64,000 nucleotides of DNA from Holzapfeliella saturejae (GCF_037546065.1 NZ_JAWMWG010000001.1:930001-994000); one strand, 5' to 3'. Positions 8,957-18,379 are shown, counted from the stretch's first letter. Numbers and translations: made by a program. The notes: generated from the sequence alone by a model not told the origin.

Positions 8957-9631
8957 TTAGTTTAAATTAAATACCGTTAATTCTTTCGGTGTCGCAGTTT
9001 TTGTTTCCACTAATTCACCTCGAATAGCCCAACGGTTAACGCCGCCATCAGCACATGTGATTAAGGTGACAATAGCTTGCTCGGTATTATCTACAAGCCA
9101 AACCGCATAAGGATCAACGACTTCTTTTTGGTAAATCTTATACGTATAAACCTTATCTAAATCGGTTAAGTAAATTAGCTCGCCTGTTTTAACAGACTCT
9201 AGTGGAGAAAATAATAGTCCTTTGTCGGTCATATAATGCCCGGCTATAGGATAACTACCTATCCCCATTTGTTGGTCTTCTCGCATTGTGCCACCACCTG
9301 ATGATAGTGCCGCATCACTTAACCCTTTTGAAATTGGTAGGTTCATATTGACACTTGGGACGGCTATTAGTCCAATAACTTGTGTTTGATTATGTGTCAG
9401 TGATTGTCCAACTTGGTTAATATCAAGACTCTTTACCTTTGAAAAATCATAGTCTGCTGTTTTAGTTTGTGTATTTTTTTGAATTTGCTCTTTTGTCACA
9501 GAAGTTCGAGCCACTTCTGTGTTATGAGAGACAATCATATTTTGGATAGGTTCATTAAAAATTAAAGCTAGCCCTACAATTAATAAAATTAAAGCGGCTA
9601 AGTATAATAAAAACCGTTTAAACTTTTTCAT
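8957..9631 (-). CDS. srtA: Class A sortase
   Basis: Membrane-anchored transpeptidase that cleaves LPXTG-type sorting signals and links surface proteins to cell-wall peptidoglycan. It has 224 residues. An N-terminal membrane segment lies at about residues 8-25, followed by the sortase beta-barrel. Catalytic residues are visible: His132 (AGHYMT), Cys193 in TLITC and Arg200 in VNRWAIRGE. Its place between lepA and recJ is seen in some Lactobacillales. Substrates are not in this window. Confidence 0.9.
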   Translation of the reverse strand: MKKFKRFLLYLAALILLIVGLALIFNEPIQNMIVSHNTEVARTSVTKEQIQKNTQTKTADYDFSKVKSLDINQVGQSLTHNQTQVIGLIAVPSVNMNLPISKGLSDAALSSGGGTMREDQQMGIGSYPIAGHYMTDKGLLFSPLESVKTGELIYLTDLDKVYTYKIYQKEVVDPYAVWLVDNTEQAIVTLITCADGGVNRWAIRGELVETKTATPKELTVFNLN

Positions 9632-9672
9632 GAGTTACTCCATCATTTGATAACGTTATTTTCAACTTGGCT

Positions 9673-9681
9673 ATTATATCA
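9673..9681 (-). promoter_or_regulatory. Sortase promoter, extended -10
   Basis: Minus-strand TGATATAAT lies about 45 bp upstream of the sortase ATG. The -35 is weak. Directly upstream is the inverted repeat TTTGTTT-AGAC-AAACAAA (9682-9699). Confidence 0.45.
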
Positions 9682-9693
9682 TTTGTTTAGACA

Positions 9694-9730
9694 AACAAAA
9701 AATCCTCTTTAATAATTTTAAAGAGGATTT
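9694..9730 (-). terminator. lepA terminator
   Basis: A perfect 13-bp stem, AAATCCTCTTTAA (9700-9712) with TTAAAGAGGATTT (9718-9730), is followed on the minus strand by a T-run. It sits eight bases after the lepA stop. Confidence 0.85.
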
Positions 9731-9737
9731 AAAAGCT

Positions 9738-11567
9738 TTATTTTTCATCGTCACCCATTTTAAGCACACTCATAAAGGCTTCTTGAGGAACATCTAACTT
9801 CCCAACTGCCTTCATTCGTTTTTTACCCGCTTTTTGTTTTTCAAGCAGTTTCATACGACGAGTAACATCCCCACCATATAGCTTAGCTGTAACATCTTTA
9901 CGGTAAGCTTTAATTGTTGAACGGGCGATAACTTTATTCCCAATTGAAGCTTGAACAGGCACTTCAAATTGTTGTCGAGGAATAACTGATTTTAATTTTT
10001 CAGTAATGGCACGACCACGAGCTTGGGCAAAATCACGGTGAACAATGAAACTTAACGCATCAACTGCTTCACCAGCAAGTAAAATATCAATTTTGACAAG
10101 ATCACTTGGACGATAACCACACAACTCATAATCAAGTGACGCATAACCACGAGTATTTGATTTTAATTCGTCAAAGAAATCAAAAACAATCTCAGATAGT
10201 GGGATTTCATAGATAACATTAACACGGTTAGCATCTAAGTAATCCATCGTAACAAAGTTTCCACGTTTTCTTTGAGCCAGTTCCATGACAGGACCAACGT
10301 AGTCATTTGGCACCATAATTTCCGCTTTAACATAAGGCTCTTGAATTTCACGAATATCACTAGGATCCGGCATTTCTGCTGGGTTAGCAACTGTTACTTC
10401 TTCACCATTTTGTAGTTTGGCATGATAATCTACAGATGGTGCCGTCATAATTAATTCTAAGCCAAATTCACGTTCTAGACGTTCTTGAATAACATCCATG
10501 TGCAACAATCCTAAGAAACCACATCTAAAACCAAATCCTAAGGCCTGTGAAGTTTCTGGTTCAAATTCAAGTGCAGCATCATTCAATTGTAAACGTTCTA
10601 GTGCTTCTCTTAAATCATCGTACTTAGCATTTTCAACTGGATACATTCCTGAATAAACCATGGGTTTAGCTGGACGATAACCGGGCGTTGGTTTAGTTGT
10701 TTTGTTGTTAGCTAATGTTAAGGTATCCCCAACATGAGTATCACGAACAGTCTTGATGTTAGCGGTTAAATACCCAACATCCCCTGCAACTAAACGGTCA
10801 CGACTAACTGCTTTCGGTGATAACACACCTACTTCTGTTACTTCGTATTGTTTACCATTACTCATAACTTCAATCATGTCGCCAGGTTTAACAATACCAT
10901 CTTCAACACGAATAGATAAAACAACCCCACGATATGAATCGTAAACTGAGTCAAAAATCATTGCTTTTAGAGGTGCTTCAAAGTCACCCTGAGGTGCTGG
11001 AATATCCGTCACAATACGTTCTAGTAATTCTTCGATTCCAAGACCACTTTTAGCTGAAGCTAGAACCGCATCTTGGGCATCTAATCCAATTGTATCTTCA
11101 ATTTCATCTTTTACACGATCTGGATCTGCCGCAGGTAAATCAATTTTGTTAATGACTGGTACAATTTCAAGGTCATTATCTAAAGCTAAATAAACGTTAG
11201 CTAATGTTTGTGCTTCAACACCTTGTGCAGCATCAACAACTAATACAGCACCTTCACAAGCTGCAAGTGAACGTGATACTTCGTATGAAAAGTCCACGTG
11301 ACCTGGTGTATCGATTAAATGAAAAATATAATCTTTACCATCTTTAGCACGATATTTTAACTCAACTGAGTTTAGCTTGATTGTAATTCCACGTTCACGT
11401 TCTAATTCCATACTATCTAGAATTTGAGCGTGCATTTCACGCTTTGACACCGTATCCGTTAATTCTAAAATACGGTCAGCTATTGTTGATTTCCCATGGT
11501 CAATATGGGCAACAATAGAAAAATTTCTTATTCTTGATTGATAATCTTTTAATTCTTCTAAATTCAT
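9738..11567 (-). CDS. lepA: Elongation factor 4 (LepA)
   Basis: Ribosome-associated translational GTPase that helps 30S assembly and back-translocation of stalled ribosomes. It has 609 residues. G-domain motifs are clear: AHIDHGKS at 20-27, DTPGH at 86-90 and NKID at 140-143. EF-G-like domains II, III and V and the LepA-specific C-terminal domain (YGGDVTRRMKLLEKQKAGKK) follow. The ATG start fits the family N-terminus MNLEELK. It is a single-gene transcript with its own promoter and terminator. Confidence 0.97.
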   Translation of the reverse strand: MNLEELKDYQSRIRNFSIVAHIDHGKSTIADRILELTDTVSKREMHAQILDSMELERERGITIKLNSVELKYRAKDGKDYIFHLIDTPGHVDFSYEVSRSLAACEGAVLVVDAAQGVEAQTLANVYLALDNDLEIVPVINKIDLPAADPDRVKDEIEDTIGLDAQDAVLASAKSGLGIEELLERIVTDIPAPQGDFEAPLKAMIFDSVYDSYRGVVLSIRVEDGIVKPGDMIEVMSNGKQYEVTEVGVLSPKAVSRDRLVAGDVGYLTANIKTVRDTHVGDTLTLANNKTTKPTPGYRPAKPMVYSGMYPVENAKYDDLREALERLQLNDAALEFEPETSQALGFGFRCGFLGLLHMDVIQERLEREFGLELIMTAPSVDYHAKLQNGEEVTVANPAEMPDPSDIREIQEPYVKAEIMVPNDYVGPVMELAQRKRGNFVTMDYLDANRVNVIYEIPLSEIVFDFFDELKSNTRGYASLDYELCGYRPSDLVKIDILLAGEAVDALSFIVHRDFAQARGRAITEKLKSVIPRQQFEVPVQASIGNKVIARSTIKAYRKDVTAKLYGGDVTRRMKLLEKQKAGKKRMKAVGKLDVPQEAFMSVLKMGDDEK

Positions 11568-11595
11568 GTGTTCTCCTCTATTACTTCTGTTCTTT

Positions 11596-11624
11596 ATTAT
11601 AGCAAGTATCCGAAATGGTCACAA
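11596..11624 (-). promoter_or_regulatory. lepA promoter
   Basis: Minus strand TTGTGA (plus TCACAA, 11619-11624), a 17-bp spacer and TATAAT (plus ATTATA, 11596-11601) lie about 30 bp upstream of the lepA ATG. Confidence 0.65.
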
Positions 11625-11626
11625 AC

Positions 11627-11656
11627 AAAAAGAGAAGATTAAAATCTTCTCTTTTT
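11627..11656 (-). terminator. Terminator of the hrcA-grpE-dnaK-dnaJ operon
   Basis: AAAAAGAGAAGATT (11627-11640) pairs with AATCTTCTCTTTTT (11643-11656). On the minus strand the stem ends in a T-run. It begins just after the dnaJ stop. Confidence 0.8.
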
Positions 11657-11662
11657 TAAAAT

Positions 11663-12801
11663 TCACATAAATTTATCTTTTACTTTTTCAAAAAAGTTTT
11701 TGTCTTGGGGTTGAATGTCTTCGCCACCAGCCTTAACAAAATCAACTAAGGCTTTCTTTTGGTCTTCGTTTAGCTTTTTAGGTGTCATAATCTTAACAGT
11801 TGTTTCTTGATTACCTGTACCATGACCGTTCAATTGTGGCACACCTTTTCCATTTAATCTAAAGGTTGTACCTGTTTGTGTTCCTGCTGGAATACGCAAT
11901 TTAACTTTGCCATGAACCGTTTCAACATCAATTTCATCACCAAGAGCTGCTTGTGCAAAACTAATTGGCACTGTGTAGTAAATGGTTGTCCCTGAACGTT
12001 CAAATGTCTTACTTGGACGAACACGTAGCACGATGTATAAATCACCGTAAGGACCACCATTAGCTCCTGCTTCACCTTGACCAGTTAAGTGAATTTGTTG
12101 GCCTTGGTCAACACCTGCTGGAATATTAACTTCAACAGTATGTCTTTGTTTAGTTGTTCCTTTACCATGACAGTCTTCACAAGGTGTTTCAATAATTACA
12201 CCTTGACCGTGACATTCATCACAAGCAACTTGTTGACGAACCATACCAAGCATTGTTTGACGATCTACGGTCATATAACCTGAACCGTGACATTTTTGAC
12301 AAGTTTTGGTTGAAGTACCTGGTTTTGCACCATTACCATCACATGTTTTACATGTTTCATCACGATCGTATGTGACGTTTGTTTTCTTACCAAAAATGGC
12401 TTCTTCAAATTCAAGCGTCATGGTGTAATCTAAATCATGTCCTTTTCGAGGTGCAGTTGGATCTTGGGCACGGCCGCCGCCAGCTCCACCACCGAAGAAT
12501 TGACTAAAGATATCTTCAAAACCGCCAAAGCCTTGGCTTCGCCACCAAAACCACCAGCTCCACCTTGAGCACCACCATTAACTCCTGCATGACCATAATT
12601 GTCATAAGCAGCACGTTTTTGAGAGTCACTCAAGACTTCATAAGCTTCACTAACTTCTTTGAACTTTTCTTCAGCATCTGCAGAATCATTCAAATCTGGG
12701 TGGTATTTTTTAGATAGTTTACGATAAGCTTTTTTTATTTCGGCTTCTGATGCATTTTTAGAAAGACCCAGGACTTCATAGTAATCTCGTTGTTGTGCCA
12801 T
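11663..12801 (-). pseudogene. dnaJ: Chaperone DnaJ, interrupted by a frameshift
   Basis: Hsp40 co-chaperone of DnaK, here split into two frames. The first part (12430-12801, 123 residues) has the J domain with HPD at residues 34-36 and the start of the Gly-rich linker. It then runs out of frame and stops at 12430. The second part (open from about 12545, first ATG at 12421, to 11663) has four CXXCXGXG zinc repeats (CKTC, CQKC, CDEC, CEDC), the substrate-binding domains and the normal C-terminus. The span of 1139 nt is one base short of 380 codons. A single missing base in the Gly-rich segment, around 12530-12543, would restore a 379-residue protein. It is either a real mutation or a sequencing/assembly error. 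Confidence 0.85.
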
Positions 12802-12827
12802 AAAATTCCTCTTTCATTTCTATAAAT

Positions 12828-12859
12828 GAAAAAAGTCAAATTGACAATTTGACTTTTTC
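12828..12859 (-). terminator. Hairpin between dnaK and dnaJ
   Basis: AAAAAGTCAAA (12830-12840) pairs with TTTGACTTTTT (12848-12858), and the inner TTG/CAA can extend the stem. It is followed by a T-rich stretch on the minus strand. It probably lowers read-through from dnaK into dnaJ or protects the dnaK mRNA end. Confidence 0.6.
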
Positions 12860-12869
12860 ATCGTAATTG

Positions 12870-14705
12870 TTATTTATCTTTATCAGGGTCTACTTCACGG
12901 AAGTCACCATCTACGGTGTCATCGTTGTTTGATTGACCTGATTGTTCGCCACCTTGAGCTTGTTGAGCTTCTTGTGCTTGTTGGTATATTTTTGTTGTTA
13001 AATCTTGAACGATTTGGTTCAATTCATCTTTTTTAGCTTTCATTGCTTCTAAGTCATTATCAGATTGTGCTTTTTCTAAAGCTTCTTTAGCTTCTTTAGC
13101 TTTTGAAACTTCTTCTTCAGAAACTTTGCCATCTAATTCTTTCAATGTCTTATCAGTTGTAAAGATTAATTGATCAACTTCATTACGTAAGTCTACTTCT
13201 TCTTTACGTTTTTTATCTGCTTCAGCATTTTCTTCAGCATCTTTTGTCATACGTTCGATTTCTTCATCTGATAGACCTGATGAACTTTGGATTGTAATCT
13301 TTTGTTCTTTTTGTGTACCTAAGTCTTTAGCAGATACATTTACAATACCGTTTTTATCGATGTCAAATTTAACTTCGATTTGAGGAACACCACGTGGTGC
13401 TGGTGGAATATCTGTTAATTGGAAACGACCTAAAGTCTTGTTATCAGCAGCCATTGGACGTTCACCTTGAAGAACATGAATGTCTACGGCTGGTTGGTTG
13501 TCAGCAGCTGTTGAGAAGACTTGTGATTTACTTGTAGGGATTGTTGTATTACGTTCAATTAATTTAGTTGAAACGCCACCCATTGTTTCAATACCTAGTG
13601 ATAATGGTGTTACGTCAAGAAGCACAACATCTTTAACGTCACCTGAAATCACACCACCTTGAACAGCAGCACCTAAAGCAACGGCTTCATCAGGGTTAAT
13701 TGAGTGATCAGGTTTTTTACCTGTCCAGTCTTCAACAGCTTTTTGAACTGAAAGGATACGTGTTGATCCACCGTTTAGGATAACTTTATCCACTTCATCT
13801 TTTGAAAGACCAGCATCTTTTAATGCGTTTTCAACTGGGATTTTTGTTCTTTCAACTAGTTCAGCTGTGATTTCATCGAATTTAGCACGAGTTAAGGTTG
13901 TTTCTAAGTGTAATGGACCTGCTTCACCAGCTGAGATAAATGGCAAGCTAATTTGAGTTGTTGTTACACCTGATAAGTCTTTTTTAGCTTTTTCAGCTGC
14001 ATCTTTTAGACGTTGTAATGCCATTTTATCTTTAGATAAGTCAATACCGTTTTCGTCTTTGAATTGTGCAATCAACCAATCCATGATTGCTTCGTCAAAG
14101 TCGTCCCCACCTAAGTGAGTGTCACCGTTTGTTGAAAGCACTTGGAATACGCCGTCACCTAATTCAAGGATAGAAACGTCAAATGTACCACCACCCAAGT
14201 CATAAACAAGGATTTTTTCGTCTTCTTCAGCTTTATCTAAACCATAAGCTAAAGCACTAGCAGTTGGTTCATTAACAATACGTTTAACATCTAAACCAGC
14301 AATTTTACCAGCATCTTTTGTTGCTTGTCTTTGTGAATCGTTGAAGTATGCAGGTACTGTAATAACAGCTTCTGTTACTTCTTCACCTAGGTAATCTTCA
14401 CTGAATTTTTTGATGTGTTGTAAAATCATTGCTGAAATTTCTTGTGGTGTGTATGACTTGTCGCCAACAGTTACTTTGTAACCTGCTTCACCAATGTGAC
14501 GTTTGATAGAAGAAATTGTATCTGGGTTTGTAATTGCTTGTCTTTTAGCAACTTCCCCAACTTGAATTTCACCATCTTTAAAAGCAACGACAGAAGGAGT
14601 TGTACGGTTACCTTCTGGGTTTGCAATAATTTTTGGTTCTTTACCTTCTAAAACAGCAACTGCTGAGTTAGTTGTTCCTAAATCAATACCAATAACTTTT
14701 GACAT
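12870..14705 (-). CDS. dnaK: Chaperone DnaK (Hsp70)
   Basis: ATP-dependent protein-folding chaperone working with DnaJ and GrpE. It has 611 residues, the typical length. The nucleotide-binding domain starts with IGIDLGTTNS at 5-14 and contains VYDLGGGTFDVS. The interdomain linker VVLLDVTPLSLGIE is intact, followed by the beta-sandwich and the helical lid. The C-terminal tail is rich in Gln, Gly and Asp and ends in DFREVDPDKDK. It is the third gene of the HrcA-controlled operon. Its partner dnaJ downstream is frameshifted. Confidence 0.98.
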   Translation of the reverse strand: MSKVIGIDLGTTNSAVAVLEGKEPKIIANPEGNRTTPSVVAFKDGEIQVGEVAKRQAITNPDTISSIKRHIGEAGYKVTVGDKSYTPQEISAMILQHIKKFSEDYLGEEVTEAVITVPAYFNDSQRQATKDAGKIAGLDVKRIVNEPTASALAYGLDKAEEDEKILVYDLGGGTFDVSILELGDGVFQVLSTNGDTHLGGDDFDEAIMDWLIAQFKDENGIDLSKDKMALQRLKDAAEKAKKDLSGVTTTQISLPFISAGEAGPLHLETTLTRAKFDEITAELVERTKIPVENALKDAGLSKDEVDKVILNGGSTRILSVQKAVEDWTGKKPDHSINPDEAVALGAAVQGGVISGDVKDVVLLDVTPLSLGIETMGGVSTKLIERNTTIPTSKSQVFSTAADNQPAVDIHVLQGERPMAADNKTLGRFQLTDIPPAPRGVPQIEVKFDIDKNGIVNVSAKDLGTQKEQKITIQSSSGLSDEEIERMTKDAEENAEADKKRKEEVDLRNEVDQLIFTTDKTLKELDGKVSEEEVSKAKEAKEALEKAQSDNDLEAMKAKKDELNQIVQDLTTKIYQQAQEAQQAQGGEQSGQSNNDDTVDGDFREVDPDKDK

Positions 14706-14731
14706 AAATCAATAACTTCCTTTCAAATTTC

Positions 14732-15286
14732 TTAGTTTGCAACGCTAACCATTGCAGGTCTTAAAATACGATCTTTAAATAAGTATCCAGGCTGGTAAAC
14801 TTCCACAACTGTATCTTTTGGATGGTCTTCAGTTGCTTCAACTGTTTGAACCGCTTGGTGATAATTTGGATCAAAAGGTGCACCTTGTGCTTCAACTTCT
14901 GTGATTCCTTTATCATTTAAAGCTTTCATTAAAGCGTTGTAAGTTAATTCAATCCCTTTTTTCAATTGGCTTGAAGCCTCATCGTCAGCTTGAACTTGTA
15001 GGGCTCTTTGTAAATTGTCTAAAGCAGGCAAAATTTCTTTTGCAAGGCTTTGACCTTCATATTTACTAAATTGTGCCAGTTCTTTTTGTTGACGAGTTTG
15101 AATATTTTGGATTTCAGCTTGTGAGCGTAAGTATTTATCTTGTGCTTCTTCAAGCTCTTGTTGAAGTTTTTCAACTTCTGAATCAGTTGTTTCCACTTCT
15201 TCATTTTCAACAACATCTTCAGTTGTTTCTTCAACGGGTTCTTCGGTTGTATTTTCTTGTTTAATATCTTTTTCTTCGTTAGACAC
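14732..15286 (-). CDS. grpE: Nucleotide exchange factor GrpE
   Basis: Releases ADP from DnaK. It has about 184 residues, with an acidic N-terminus, a long coiled coil (about residues 35-85) and the C-terminal beta domain ending in GYLFKDRILRPAMVSVA. An ATG at 15292 abuts the AAGGAGG ribosome-binding site with no spacing, whereas the GTG at 15284-15286 lies six bases from it. I therefore use the GTG (MSNEEKD). The ribosome-binding site overlaps the hrcA stop, so translation is likely coupled. Confidence 0.93.
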   Translation of the reverse strand: MSNEEKDIKQENTTEEPVEETTEDVVENEEVETTDSEVEKLQQELEEAQDKYLRSQAEIQNIQTRQQKELAQFSKYEGQSLAKEILPALDNLQRALQVQADDEASSQLKKGIELTYNALMKALNDKGITEVEAQGAPFDPNYHQAVQTVEATEDHPKDTVVEVYQPGYLFKDRILRPAMVSVAN

Positions 15287-15297
15287 TGTCATCCTCC

Positions 15298-16353
15298 TTA
15301 TCTAAACTTGCTGTAATAATCCAGTAGCTGGTCAGCCAGTTCTTCTTTGAAGTAGTTCATCAGACTAATCATCTGTGAATACGGCATATTTGTTGGCCCG
15401 AGTAAAGCCACAATTCCATTTCCAAAATCACCGACTTCATAAGTGGCAGTTAGTAAACTGTAATCCTTTAATAAGTCCAGTGGCAGTTCATCTCCTAGGC
15501 GAACATGAACAGAAAATGCGGGATTATTTAAACTATTTTCGTGAATTAAATCTGAAAATATTTCAGGATGACTAAGTAATTGATAAAGTGATTTCAAATT
15601 ATCTAAGTCATCGAAACTAGAATAGTTATTCAATAAATTCAATTCGCCATTAACAAATAATTGATCCGTTTCCGTTGGCTTAAACACATCTTTTAATAGC
15701 TGAAGTAAAATTAAACTTGCTGTATCTTCTTTCACACCTAAGATAGACATGAATTGTTCAGAAGAATAACCTGAGACTTCATGAAGTGTTTTGCCTTTGA
15801 CGGCTGTATTAATTTTTTCGACTAATGCTTCTAGTTCACCACCTGATACATCATCAGGTAAACGATAAAGCTGATTTTTAACATCGCCATCGCTGGTTAC
15901 TAGAATGGCCATCATTTGATGATTAGAAAGTGGCACAATGCGAAATTCAGTAATTCTGCAAAACTGAATCTCAGGACTAGCTACAAAAGCAGTATAACTA
16001 GTCAAATCAGATAATATTTTTGCCGAACGAGATACAATATCATCAATTTTTTGAAACTGATGATTAAAGTTCATTTGCAGTTTTTCATGCAAATTTTCTG
16101 GCATATCTGTTGGCTGTAATAAATAATCTAGATAATAACGATATCCCTGATTAGATGGGACACGTCCTGAAGATGAATGTGTTTTTTCAATTAATCCAAG
16201 TTCTTCTAACTTCGCCATTTCATTACGAATGGTAGCAGAAGAAACTTGAATCGTGAGTTCATCCATCAATGTTTTAGAACCAACGGGCTGTTGAGTCTTA
16301 TTAAAAACATTGATAATCATCTTAAGTATAAGTTCCTGTCGTTTTGATAACAT
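15298..16353 (-). CDS. hrcA: Heat-inducible transcription repressor HrcA
   Basis: Represses class I heat-shock operons by binding CIRCE and is itself dependent on the GroE chaperonin. It has 351 residues. An N-terminal winged helix (SSATIRNEMAKLEELGLIEK then SSGRVPS) is followed by the GAF-like and dimerisation parts. The ATG at 16351-16353 has AGAGGTG about six bases upstream; an upstream start would read into the CIRCE element. It is the first gene of hrcA-grpE-dnaK-dnaJ. Confidence 0.95.
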   Translation of the reverse strand: MLSKRQELILKMIINVFNKTQQPVGSKTLMDELTIQVSSATIRNEMAKLEELGLIEKTHSSSGRVPSNQGYRYYLDYLLQPTDMPENLHEKLQMNFNHQFQKIDDIVSRSAKILSDLTSYTAFVASPEIQFCRITEFRIVPLSNHQMMAILVTSDGDVKNQLYRLPDDVSGGELEALVEKINTAVKGKTLHEVSGYSSEQFMSILGVKEDTASLILLQLLKDVFKPTETDQLFVNGELNLLNNYSSFDDLDNLKSLYQLLSHPEIFSDLIHENSLNNPAFSVHVRLGDELPLDLLKDYSLLTATYEVGDFGNGIVALLGPTNMPYSQMISLMNYFKEELADQLLDYYSKFR

Positions 16354-16370
16354 AGTGTCACCTCTTCGAA

Positions 16371-16397
16371 TTAGCACTATTAAATTACGAGTGCTAA
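16371..16397 (-). promoter_or_regulatory. CIRCE operator of the hrcA operon
   Basis: TTAGCACTA (16371-16379), nine bases, then GAGTGCTAA (16389-16397). This matches the CIRCE consensus TTAGCACTC-N9-GAGTGCTAA except for one base in the left arm. It lies just downstream of the promoter, so HrcA bound here would block transcription and autoregulate. Confidence 0.95.
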
Positions 16398-16404
16398 CTA
16401 TTAG

Positions 16405-16433
16405 AATATAACAACTAACTAGCAGAATGTCAA
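16405..16433 (-). promoter_or_regulatory. hrcA operon promoter
   Basis: Minus strand TTGACA (plus TGTCAA, 16428-16433), a 17-bp spacer and TATATT (plus AATATA, 16405-16410), directly upstream of CIRCE. It is a strong sigma-A-type promoter. Confidence 0.8.
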
Positions 16434-16455
16434 GACGACAGCTAAAAATATCAAA

Positions 16456-17400
16456 CTATTTCTCTAAAGCTTTAAAATAGGCCCTACTATCAATTTCATC
16501 TTGATTTAATTGGTCAATCAAAGCTTCAATTGATGAATATTTTTCCTCTGGGCGAAGATAGTGATACCACTTTACTTCCACCATTTCATCATAAATATCT
16601 TCATCAAAATCAAAAATATTAACTTCGACCGATAAGTCTTTCACATCATCAAATGTAATATTATATCCAACACTGGCCATTCCTTGATACCACTGACCAT
16701 GGACTTTCAACTTAACAGTATAAGCCCCTGAAGCTAAGCCTACTTTTTTAGCATTGGAGTCAATATTAGCAGTTGGAAAACCTAATTGACGGCCACGCTT
16801 GAACCCGTGAATGACTTTGCCAGACGTTTGATAAATTGAATTTAATAACGTATTAGCCTGATCCACATCACCTTGTTCAATCAAATGACGAATCCGAGTT
16901 GAGCTCACTTTTTGACCATCTTGGTTATAACTGGGGACTTCATAAACTTCAAATTTATCTTTTGCTAACTGTTTGAGTAGTGACATATTCGCTACTTCTT
17001 TTTTACCAAAAGTATAGTCAAAGCCAGCTACGACTGCCTTAACGTTTAATTGACTTAAAACTTCATCAACAAAATCTTGCGGTTGAACTTTAGCTAAAGG
17101 GCCATTGAAATTGCCAATATACAGGATATCTACTCCAAGTTGGGCCATTAGTTCCGTTTTTTCAGCGGTCGTTGTAAGTAATGGCACAGACACATCTGTT
17201 GGTCCATAAATCTGGCTAGGATGTGCATTCATAGTCATCACTGCTAATTTCAGACCTTTTTCAGTAGCTACTTTTTTCCCGGTTTCAAGTAATTGGCGAT
17301 GTCCTAAATGAACACCATCAAAAAAACCAAGTACTAATACAATACCTTGGGTCTCAACGACTTGAGATTCAATTGGATAATTGAGTTGATAAGTATGCAT
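16456..17400 (-). CDS. ribF: Bifunctional riboflavin kinase/FAD synthetase
   Basis: Converts riboflavin to FMN and FMN to FAD. It has about 314 residues. The N-terminal nucleotidyltransferase (FMN adenylyltransferase) shows GFFDGVHLGHRQL, and the C-terminal flavokinase has GFKRGRQLGFPTANI and the SGAYTVKL strand. Two adjacent ATGs occur at 17403 and 17400. AGGAGG lies three and six bases away, favouring the second. It follows truB in the same orientation, a conserved pair downstream of rbfA. Confidence 0.95.
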   Translation of the reverse strand: MHTYQLNYPIESQVVETQGIVLVLGFFDGVHLGHRQLLETGKKVATEKGLKLAVMTMNAHPSQIYGPTDVSVPLLTTTAEKTELMAQLGVDILYIGNFNGPLAKVQPQDFVDEVLSQLNVKAVVAGFDYTFGKKEVANMSLLKQLAKDKFEVYEVPSYNQDGQKVSSTRIRHLIEQGDVDQANTLLNSIYQTSGKVIHGFKRGRQLGFPTANIDSNAKKVGLASGAYTVKLKVHGQWYQGMASVGYNITFDDVKDLSVEVNIFDFDEDIYDEMVEVKWYHYLRPEEKYSSIEALIDQLNQDEIDSRAYFKALEK

Positions 17401-17422
17401 CATGCTCCTCCTCTACATTTTT

Positions 17423-18325
17423 TTAACTATTTTGAAGCAACATCATTTCTGGACGATAAAGCGGTGGATGTTTCACATCTTTTTTGTAAATAGCTTTAAT
17501 CTTGCGATTATGATACAAGCATAAACGTTCAACATCAATTGGGAATTTTAGTTTGGCACCGTTTTGTACCATTTCAAATTCTTTATCACTAAGCTGATAA
17601 GCTGGCTGCTCTTCAAAAAAACGTTCTAATGGGACTACATAATCAACTGCTTTTTCAGGATTTTCTTTCAATGTTTCAAGTAAAACAGCATCTTTTAAAC
17701 CAAATCCAGCACTTTTTGCTCGCGTTAGTGAACTCATAACAGCAGGACCACCTAAAATATCGCCCAATTGTTTAATTAGCGTTCTAACATAAGTTCCTTT
17801 AGAACAAGTAATTTCAAACTTAAAACGTTGTTGTTTGTTAGCTTCGTCGTAAGTTGATTGCCCAATTTTGACATATTTAGAAACATGAATATGACGTACT
17901 GGACGTTCTACTGGAATATTATTTCGAGCATAGTCATATAAACGGCGACCTTTAACTTTAACTGAAGAATACATTGGGGGGAGTTGCTCAACTTCTCCTG
18001 TTAATTTAGACATAGCTTCTTCAATAGCCTCTTCAGAAAAAGGCTCTTCAACATCTTGTGTCTTGATTATTTCACCATCTAAGTCTTCGGTATCCGTTTC
18101 AAACCCTAAAATAGCTTCTCCAATGTAAGTTTTATCATGTGTTTGCATAAGATCAATAATTTTAGTTGCTTGCCCAATCGCAATTGGCAAAATTCCTTCT
18201 ACTGATGGGTCTAGTGTTCCACCATGACCTACTTTTTTCATTTGAAGCACACGACGCATGTCACGAACGCAATCGGTACTGGTCATCCCTTTAGTTTTAT
18301 ATAAAACAATCACACCACTTAACAT
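17423..18325 (-). CDS. truB: tRNA pseudouridine(55) synthase
   Basis: Makes pseudouridine 55 in the T loop of tRNAs. It has 300 residues. The catalytic motif GGTLDPSVEG is present, with the catalytic Asp at residue 39, followed by GQATKI, the YDYAR stretch and the C-terminal PUA-like end. It is separated from rbfA upstream by a hairpin terminator, so part of its expression must come from read-through or a weak local promoter (a TATAAT lies in the gap). Confidence 0.95.
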   Translation of the reverse strand: MLSGVIVLYKTKGMTSTDCVRDMRRVLQMKKVGHGGTLDPSVEGILPIAIGQATKIIDLMQTHDKTYIGEAILGFETDTEDLDGEIIKTQDVEEPFSEEAIEEAMSKLTGEVEQLPPMYSSVKVKGRRLYDYARNNIPVERPVRHIHVSKYVKIGQSTYDEANKQQRFKFEITCSKGTYVRTLIKQLGDILGGPAVMSSLTRAKSAGFGLKDAVLLETLKENPEKAVDYVVPLERFFEEQPAYQLSDKEFEMVQNGAKLKFPIDVERLCLYHNRKIKAIYKKDVKHPPLYRPEMMLLQNS

Positions 18326-18350
18326 ATCTTACTTAACCATCCTTTATTAT

Positions 18351-18379
18351 AAAAAAAACGCCATAAAATGGCGTTTTTT
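18351..18379 (-). terminator. Terminator after rbfA
   Basis: AAAAAACGCCAT (18353-18364) pairs with ATGGCGTTTTTT (18368-18379), with eight T residues following on the minus strand. The stem overlaps the rbfA stop codon. Confidence 0.85.

Noticed and set aside
12430..12560. Programmed frameshift in dnaJ
   Set aside because: No slippery heptamer or downstream stimulator is visible, and dnaJ is not known to be recoded; mutation or sequencing error is simpler.
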